Positions 8,624 through 12,383 of a stretch of DNA of 12,383 nt are shown here, piece by piece. Location of the stretch: contig JBBQTU010000128.1 in assembly GCA_038213005.1 (NCBI GenBank), positions 1 through 12,383 on the forward strand, read 5' to 3'. Both the position numbers and the translations under genes were made by a program. The notes beneath the pieces were generated by a model. The model made no database searches and had not been told where the DNA came from. It was given only the letters and a program-made list of their open reading frames with translations. The DNA comes from JBBQTU01 sp038213005. GTDB taxonomy: Bacteria; Planctomycetota; Phycisphaerae; Tepidisphaerales; Tepidisphaeraceae. Position 1 is the first letter of the stretch, and each line of letters opens with the position of its first letter.

Positions 8624-8625
8624 TC

Positions 8626-8922
8626 ATGTACGAGAATCTTCCCGGCGGCGAAATCCTTGACGACGGCCTGCGATCAATGAGCCAGGGCCAGGTGGATGAG
8701 AACTCGCTCCTGCTGCTGATCGGGGCCTATCGCCTCGAAAGGTGCGGCATTAGCATCTCGCCGCTTACTATCGGCCGGGCGTTTCCCGAAGACAAGCTAT
8801 ACGAATTACTCGCCAGAAAGTACGGCGATGAAGCCTATCGCATCTACAAAAGCCTGACGAGAAGGCTCGTGAGCCTGGAGAATGCTTTAGAGAATTTGGG
8901 AAACCATAAGCGCAAAGGATAA
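8626..8922 (+). CDS. Small helical protein of unknown function, partner of the nucleotidyltransferase
   Basis: I do not recognise this 98-residue protein. It starts at ATG 8626, 2 nt after the upstream stop, with GTGAGG (8613-8618) 7 nt before it as ribosome binding site. The sequence is soluble, charged and mostly helical by inspection: an N-terminal acidic stretch (GGEILDDGLRS), a hydrophobic helix SLLLLIGAYRLERCG (27-41), then SPLTIGRAFPEDKLYELLAR and a basic tail (NHKRKG). It has no R-x(4-6)-H motif of HEPN toxins, no obvious helix-turn-helix and no membrane span. The size and coupling suggest an antitoxin or regulator for the nucleotidyltransferase, which is inference. The stop codon overlaps the start of a repeat-like sequence (AAAGTGAACCTGACCCCTT), so the last residues may derive from it. 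Confidence 0.75.
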   Translation: MYENLPGGEILDDGLRSMSQGQVDENSLLLLIGAYRLERCGISISPLTIGRAFPEDKLYELLARKYGDEAYRIYKSLTRRLVSLENALENLGNHKRKG

Positions 8923-9006
8923 AGTGAACCTGACCCCTTGGATCTCTCGCCTCGGGAAATCCGTCCGCAGCATCCGAAGCCCCGTAGGGGCGATGCAACT
9001 CGTTGC
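8921..9006. repeat. Repeat-like intergenic module with two hairpins
   Basis: The module begins with AAAGTGAACCTGACCCCTT (8921-8939), whose reverse complement (GGGGTCAGGTTCACTTT) resembles tails I associate, from memory, with REP-transposase-linked repeats. GCCCC-GTA-GGGGC follows (8979-8991, 5-bp stem, extendable with GCATC at 8970-8974 and GATGC at 8992-8996), then GCAAC-TC-GTTGC (8995-9006). It lies in the 216-bp gap before truB. A stop for the upstream operon is possible, but there is no T-run. Confidence 0.45.
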
Positions 9007-9138
9007 CCCGCCGCCTGGGCTGCCCAGTCGCGAGGATGCGTGCCTGTCCCCACCCCACCGACCAACTGCTCGCCATTTGTCGCCACCCTCGCCCACCTCC
9101 CGTTTGCACCGTCGGCCCCCCACAGGTAGAAACCCCTC

Positions 9139-9810
9139 ATGGTCGATGGACTGATCAACCTCGATAAGCCGATTCGCATGTCCAGCGCTCAAGCAGTGGG
9201 GCGCGTCAGGCATTGCCTCGGCCGCGGCACGAAGGTCGGGCACGCCGGAACGCTGGACCCGCTGGCCACGGGGGTTCTGCTGCTTCTGGTCGGCAAGGCC
9301 ACCAAACGCTGCGAAGAATTGATGAGTAGCCCCAAGGAATACATCGCCACCGTGCGACTGGGCGCCACCACCGCCACGCTGGACACCGACACCCCCGAGA
9401 TCATCGACCCCTCAGCCGTCCCCGCCACCGAGCCGCAGGTCCGCGAGGTCCTCACCGGCTTCATCGGCCAGATCCAGCAGATGCCCCCAGTCTACAGCGC
9501 CCTGAAAATCCACGGCACGCCCGCCTACGAACTGGCCCGCAAAGGCCGCGAGGTCACACTCGAACCTCGCCTGGTCCGTATCGACGCCGTCGAATTGCTC
9601 AGCTACGACTGGCCGTCGCTCACCATCCGCGTCGCCTGTGGCCGAGGCACCTATATCCGAAGCCTCGCAAGGGATATCGCAGCGGCCCTGGGCACCACCG
9701 GCTACATCAGCGCCCTGCAGCGCACGCGTGTCGGCGACTACCGCGTGGAAGATGCCGTCAGCCTCGACACCCTCCGCCTCGATGGCGGCTGGTCGCACCT
9801 TCGCGCCTGA
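9139..9810 (+). CDS. truB: tRNA pseudouridine(55) synthase, compact form
   Basis: The 223-residue protein makes pseudouridine at position 55 in the T-loop of tRNAs. Family motifs are GLINLDKP (4-11), the catalytic block GHAGTLDPLATGVL (34-47) with the nucleophile Asp40, KEYIATVRLG (66-75) with the active-site Tyr, QMPPVYSALKIHG (114-126) with AYELARKG, and CGRGTYIRSLARDI (167-180) with the conserved Arg. E. coli TruB has 314 residues; this one ends right after LQRTRVGDYRVEDA, so the C-terminal PUA-like part is missing. The catalytic domain is intact, so it should be active. The start ATG has a modest AGGTAG 9 nt upstream. It stands alone, without the infB-rbfA neighbours often seen. Confidence 0.95.
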   Translation: MVDGLINLDKPIRMSSAQAVGRVRHCLGRGTKVGHAGTLDPLATGVLLLLVGKATKRCEELMSSPKEYIATVRLGATTATLDTDTPEIIDPSAVPATEPQVREVLTGFIGQIQQMPPVYSALKIHGTPAYELARKGREVTLEPRLVRIDAVELLSYDWPSLTIRVACGRGTYIRSLARDIAAALGTTGYISALQRTRVGDYRVEDAVSLDTLRLDGGWSHLRA

Positions 9811-10078
9811 ACGAAACGCGTATGTCCGCACAAGTAGTGCGAGGCGTCCTCGCCCGCACAGGAGCACCCCACGCCTTCCTCGCAGATCACGCCCTATGCC
9901 TCGGCGGCGTTCGCAAGGGGTGAAACCCCTATCACAAGCCTGTGGCATCGCCCTCGTTGTTCCACACGAGTCTTGGCGCGGGCTTGGCCCGGCATCCCAG
10001 GTCAGAACTCTCGCATAGTAGACGCGCCTCACGACGCCACGAGGCCAGGGCCCTGGGGGCCTGGCGTTCCACAGTGGC

Positions 10079-10095
10079 CCGGCCGCCCCGGCCGG
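10079..10095. repeat. Perfect 7-bp GC hairpin
   Basis: CCGGCCG and CGGCCGG flank a CCC loop. Together with the neighbouring nested palindrome at 10035-10066 (blocks AGGCC and GGCCT around AGGGCCCTGGG) it gives two strong adjacent stems in the convergent gap. Confidence 0.5.
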
Positions 10096-10167
10096 AGCCT
10101 TTCGGGGAGGTACCGCGATGCTTGCGGGTGGCGTTGGCACCCCAACTCAAAGAGGCGCCAATACTTC

Positions 10168-10194
10168 CTGTTCCACACAAGATGTGTAGAACAG
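10168..10194. repeat. 11-bp inverted repeat with one mismatch
   Basis: CTGTTCCACAC (10168-10178) pairs with GTGTAGAACAG (10184-10194) across AAGAT, 10 of 11 positions matching. It lies about 90 nt downstream of the transporter stop, on its transcript. No T-run follows on either strand. Confidence 0.5.
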
Positions 10195-10284
10195 CCAGGG
10201 ACCCAGTCCCAGCAATCCGTCGTCACCACAAGCGAGCCCTCAAGACGCGGCACCGCGCAGCGCCCCCGCACACGAACAACCCGC

Positions 10285-11634
10285 CTATGCCTTCGCCTCC
10301 TGCTTGCCCACCACCACCTCAAACCCGCGAGCGTCAACTCCCGCTTTGGGCGCACGCGTCAGAAACCCCAAAACCGCGGCCGCCAGCAGCATGATCGCGA
10401 CCGTAATGTAAGCCCTGTCATAAGAACCCAGCAGGTCGGCCACCTGTCCGCCCAGCAGCGAACCGGTCGCTCCGGCCACGCCAAACGCCGTGAAGAGAAG
10501 TCCGTAGTTCACGCCAAGGTTTTTAACTCCGAAGAAGTCCGCCATCGCCGCGGGCATCAGCGTGAAGATCGCCCCGTAGCAGAGGCCCGTGAACGCCGCG
10601 CCGAAGACCAGCATGTCAAAGGTCGTGTAGTGGGCAAACAGGAACATATTCAACGCCTGCAGCACAAACGCGATGATCATGGTGTTCGTCCGCCCGATAC
10701 GATCCGAGACATAGCCCGACAGCAGGCGGCCCACCATATTAAACACGCCCAGAGTCATCACCATGATCACCCCGGCATCCAGCGGGATGAACTTCGCCAG
10801 TGCAGGGAAAGTCTTGAAGAACGAGTCCAGAGCATTGAAGATTGGGCCGACCTTCGCAGGGTTCACCAGTTTGGCGATGTTGATCGCGTTGACCAGGATC
10901 ATCAGCCCCGGCGTGGCCGCCAGGATGAACGTCACCCACAGGAGGTAGAACTGCGGGGTCGTCAGGACCTGGTTCCAATCGCGGTCGCCGCGGCCGACAG
11001 ACGAACGCTTGGCCCCTCCAGCAGATGTTTTGGGCTGCGCAGGCACATACCCAGCCGGCGGGTTGATCATCAGCAGCGACAGCAGCGGCACGACGATCGC
11101 CGTGCCCACACCCAGCGAAATCAGCGTATTCTGCAGCGAAAGAAATGTCAGCAGATATCGCGTCAGCGGCGCCATGTAGACGCTCGCCAGGGCGATTCCC
11201 GAGACCACGATGCCGGCAATCAGCCCCTTACGCGACGGGTGAAACCACTTCATGCTCGCCGGCGTGGTGGCCGCATAGCCAAACCCGATCCCCATGCCGC
11301 CGATCACGCCGAACGTCAGGCACATGAATAGCGGCGTAGTCGTGAATGCGGAGGTGATCATCCCACCGCCCAGCATCAGCCCGCCCAGGACCGTAATCGC
11401 CCGAGGCCCCAGCTTGTCCTGCACCCGTCCGGCAAAGATCATCGTCACCGCAAACACCGCTGTGGCAACCGCGAACGGAAGATTCGCCTGCGTCTGCGTC
11501 CAGTTGAACGGGTCCTTCTTCAGCGCCCCGCCAACCACGCTCCACGCATATAGCGCGCCCAGGATCAGGTTGATGCCCAGAGCCGCCAAAACGACGATCC
11601 AGCCTCGTCCGCCCGAAGATGTCTGCTGTGCCAT
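10285..11634 (-). CDS. MFS transporter of the OFA (oxalate:formate antiporter) family
   Basis: The 449-residue inner-membrane protein has about 12 hydrophobic segments (about 10-34, 52-70, 78-98, 102-122, 138-155, 170-190, 228-250, 286-302, 316-335, 340-362, 376-400, 407-426) and a polar central loop (191-226). MFS signature loops are GRVQDKLGPR (69-78) and its second-half counterpart GYVSDRIGR (307-315). The opening RGWIVVLAALGINLILGALYAWSV and the MINPPAGYVP stretch (189-198) are typical of OFA members, which move monocarboxylates such as formate, lactate or oxalate. I see no Lys or Arg in the eleventh segment, where OxlT uses Lys355, so oxalate is doubtful and another carboxylate more likely. 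The start ATG at 11634 has AGAGG 9 nt upstream; the frame continues open to 11760, but nothing there looks like transporter sequence. It is monocistronic and converges on truB. Confidence 0.9.
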   Translation of the reverse strand: MAQQTSSGGRGWIVVLAALGINLILGALYAWSVVGGALKKDPFNWTQTQANLPFAVATAVFAVTMIFAGRVQDKLGPRAITVLGGLMLGGGMITSAFTTTPLFMCLTFGVIGGMGIGFGYAATTPASMKWFHPSRKGLIAGIVVSGIALASVYMAPLTRYLLTFLSLQNTLISLGVGTAIVVPLLSLLMINPPAGYVPAQPKTSAGGAKRSSVGRGDRDWNQVLTTPQFYLLWVTFILAATPGLMILVNAINIAKLVNPAKVGPIFNALDSFFKTFPALAKFIPLDAGVIMVMTLGVFNMVGRLLSGYVSDRIGRTNTMIIAFVLQALNMFLFAHYTTFDMLVFGAAFTGLCYGAIFTLMPAAMADFFGVKNLGVNYGLLFTAFGVAGATGSLLGGQVADLLGSYDRAYITVAIMLLAAAVLGFLTRAPKAGVDARGFEVVVGKQEAKA

Positions 11635-11700
11635 ACGGTGATTCCTCTTGCTGATGTGCTGCCTCCGGCCAGACTCCTTACGCCTGACCCTCTGTGCGGG

Positions 11701-11709
11701 AGAATACCA
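11701..11709 (-). promoter_or_regulatory. Candidate extended -10 promoter for the MFS transporter
   Basis: On the minus strand TGGTATTCT fits an extended -10 element (TGn plus TATTCT, 4 of 6). It lies about 67 bp upstream of the transporter ATG. A -35 box at normal spacing is poor (TTCGCC, 17 bp). It is a consensus match only. Confidence 0.3.
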
Positions 11710-11800
11710 GATTACCCCGCGGGGGCGAAGCAATATCCGCTGAAATTGCCGTGGCCGCAACTGCCTTCGCCCCCTCGCCGCAGCGGCGCCGCCTCGCCGT

Positions 11801-11840
11801 CAAAAGTGCCGCCAGTGCCCCCACTGGCGGTCCTCTTTTC
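11801..11840. repeat. Palindromic repeat, copy 1
   Basis: Perfect 9-bp stem: CCGCCAGTG (11809-11817), loop CCCC, CACTGGCGG (11822-11830). An outer AAAAG (11802-11806) pairs with CTTTT (11835-11839). Besides being a repeat unit it resembles a bidirectional terminator. Confidence 0.75.
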
Positions 11841-11877
11841 CCTGCACCAGCCCCGACACCTTCGCCTCCGACCGCCC

Positions 11878-11917
11878 CAAAGAGTGCCGCCCGCCCCCTC
11901 CCTGGCGGTCTCCGCCC
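11878..11917. repeat. Palindromic repeat, copy 2 (degenerate)
   Basis: It has the same orientation as copy 1: CAAAGAGTGCCGCC, a C-rich middle, then CTGGCGGTC. The left arm has lost the CAGTG part, so the stem is weak. It starts 77 nt after copy 1 starts. Confidence 0.55.
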
Positions 11918-11970
11918 ACCACCCACCGCAGAAGAACGCTGGGAATGTTCCCAATCGCCTCCCCCGGCGC

Positions 11971-12007
11971 GAAAAGACCGCCAGTGAGGGCACTGGCGGC
12001 ACTTTGC
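11971..12007. repeat. Palindromic repeat, copy 3 (inverted)
   Basis: CCGCCAGTG (11978-11986), loop AGGG, CACTGGCGG (11991-11999). Read on the minus strand it begins CAAAGTGCCGCCAGTGCCCT and aligns closely with copy 1, including the flanking CAAA(A)GTG and CTTTTC, so it is an inverted copy. It lies just upstream of the strong promoter at 12031-12088. Confidence 0.75.
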
Positions 12008-12030
12008 TTGAACCCCTCTGCGCGCCTCAG

Positions 12031-12088
12031 AAAAAATCCAAAAAAAATAACCTGAACAAATACCGACCTCAAGCGTATACTATCCCTG
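12031..12088 (+). promoter_or_regulatory. Strong promoter with UP element, probably of an rRNA operon
   Basis: An A-tract (AAAAAATCCAAAAAAAATAA, 12031-12050) stands out in GC-rich surroundings at the position of an UP element. TGAACA (12053-12058, 4 of 6 to the -35 consensus) and TATACT (12076-12081, 5 of 6 to the -10 consensus) are 17 bp apart. Transcription should start near 12088. The boxA-like site 55 nt further on suggests that the transcript is an rRNA operon, whose first gene would be outside the window. Confidence 0.6.
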
Positions 12089-12142
12089 AAGCCCCCAAGC
12101 CTCCCGCTGGTGGCTTTCGGCCAGGTGCTAGGCCTGCCCGGG

Positions 12143-12155
12143 TGCTCATTGACAA
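12143..12155 (+). promoter_or_regulatory. boxA-like antitermination site
   Basis: TGCTCATTGACAA matches the E. coli rrn boxA TGCTCTTTAACAA at 11 of 13 positions. In rRNA operons this RNA element binds the NusB-NusE (S10) complex and prevents Rho-dependent termination. It lies about 55 nt downstream of the predicted transcription start. Confidence 0.55.
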
Positions 12156-12215
12156 GTGAATACCGCCACCCAGGCCCTCCGGACCGGAGCGTACATCTCC
12201 CTTGCGCACCCCAAG

Positions 12216-12262
12216 ACCAACGGACAGCAGTCCGTTGGTTAGCCTCTGTCCATCAGGAGGCT
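12216..12262 (+). other. Two adjacent leader hairpins
   Basis: ACCAACGGAC (12216-12225) and GTCCGTTGGT (12230-12239) form a perfect 10-bp stem with an AGCA loop. AGCCTC (12241-12246) and GAGGCT (12257-12262) follow with a 10-nt loop. They fall inside the putative rRNA leader and have no following T-run, so they are structural rather than terminators. Confidence 0.55.
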
Positions 12263-12383
12263 CCCCATTCCGACGCGCTCCCTCCCCCTGGCGAAACTTG
12301 ATCATCTGACCCCCTCAATCGCGCATAAGTCCTTATCCCACAAGGCCCAGCGCCACCCCCCACCCCCTCCCTCAAAAACCTGC

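Larger units (their letters stand above)
9811..10284. other. Convergent intergenic region rich in GC palindromes
   Basis: The 474 bases between the stops of truB and the transporter gene show no convincing gene. They contain several hairpin-forming sequences: AGGGGT-GAA-ACCCCT (9916-9930), a nested palindrome at 10035-10066, CCGGCCG-CCC-CGGCCGG (10079-10095), the 10168-10194 inverted repeat and GGGAC-CCA-GTCCC (10198-10210). The heptamer TTCCACA occurs three times (near 9960, 10068 and 10171). Long antisense frames crossing it are shadows. Transcription from both sides probably ends here, but no classical stem plus T-run is visible. Confidence 0.55.
12089..12383 (+). other. Putative rRNA operon leader (5' part of the transcript)
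   Basis: These 295 bases have no plausible protein. In order they hold a hairpin AAGCC/GGCTT (12097-12116, a boxB-like position), boxA (12143-12155), a perfect 10-bp hairpin (12216-12239), and AGCCTC/GAGGCT with a 10-nt loop (12241-12262). The order hairpin, boxA, structured spacer matches bacterial rrn leaders, where NusB/NusE bind boxA and RNase III processes the flanks. No 16S 5' sequence is seen before the edge, so the identification is inference. Confidence 0.45.

Noticed and set aside
8626..8922. HEPN toxin identity of the 98-residue protein
   Set aside because: There is no R-x(4-6)-H motif, and the protein is shorter than usual HEPN partners.
9412..10140. Minus-strand 242-codon frame opposite truB
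   Set aside because: It is a shadow of truB, with no domain-like sequence.
9973..11331. 452-codon + strand frame over the transporter gene
   Set aside because: It is antisense to a clear 12-segment transporter, and its translation is low-complexity Arg/His/Gln-rich sequence.
11801..12007. CRISPR array
   Set aside because: There are only three units, they are palindromic and in mixed orientation, with irregular spacing and no cas genes.
11638..12159. 173-codon Pro-rich + strand frame
   Set aside because: It runs through the palindromic repeats and the promoter, has no ribosome binding site, and its repeated peptide VPPxPxLAV simply mirrors the DNA repeats.
12089..12262. The transcript downstream of the strong promoter as SRP, 6S, tmRNA or RNase P RNA
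   Set aside because: None of the conserved cores of these RNAs could be found; boxA favours an rRNA leader.
12332..12342. DnaA-box-like TTATCCCACA
   Set aside because: It has an extra base relative to TTATCCACA and is a single site without a cluster, so it is not an origin.

Overview
The window looks like a stretch of chromosome from a GC-rich, probably uncultured bacterium. A very large secreted protein built from TPR and PQQ-like beta-propeller domains, a TolB-like/TPR protein and intergenic palindromic repeats fit a Planctomycetota-like genome best. That placement is inferred from gene style only; no taxonomic marker is present.

Layout from left to right: (1) about 3-1901, + strand, the 3' part of a TPR protein cut by the window edge. 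(2) 1902-2341, a convergent intergenic stretch carrying tandem 'GCCATTC' units and a 79-nt imperfect inverted repeat. (3) 2342-6955, - strand, a 1537-residue exported protein with two PQQ-like propellers separated by a helical region. It begins 5 nt after mtnP (6961-7881, - strand), the methylthioadenosine phosphorylase of methionine salvage, so the two probably form an operon. (4) 8024-8922, + strand, divergent from mtnP, a two-gene unit: a DUF6036/AbiEii-like nucleotidyltransferase with a strong ribosome binding site and its own candidate promoter, followed 2 nt later by a 98-residue protein of unknown function. This is the best candidate for a poorly described accessory (toxin-antitoxin-like) system. 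(5) 8923-9138, repeat-like hairpins. (6) 9139-9810, + strand, truB, a compact tRNA pseudouridine-55 synthase. (7) 9811-10284, a convergent intergenic region full of GC palindromes. (8) 10285-11634, - strand, an OFA-family MFS carboxylate transporter. (9) 11635-12383, a gene-free region with three copies of a palindromic repeat, then what reads as a strong promoter with an A-tract UP element and a boxA antitermination site. This is the architecture of an rRNA operon leader, and the 16S gene, if present, would lie beyond the right edge.

Apart from the mtnP/PQQ pair and the nucleotidyltransferase pair, the genes are functionally unrelated housekeeping or accessory loci. The GC-rich genes (PQQ protein, truB, transporter) have long antisense open frames that I treat as composition artefacts. 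The first gene and the nucleotidyltransferase pair look lower in GC by eye.
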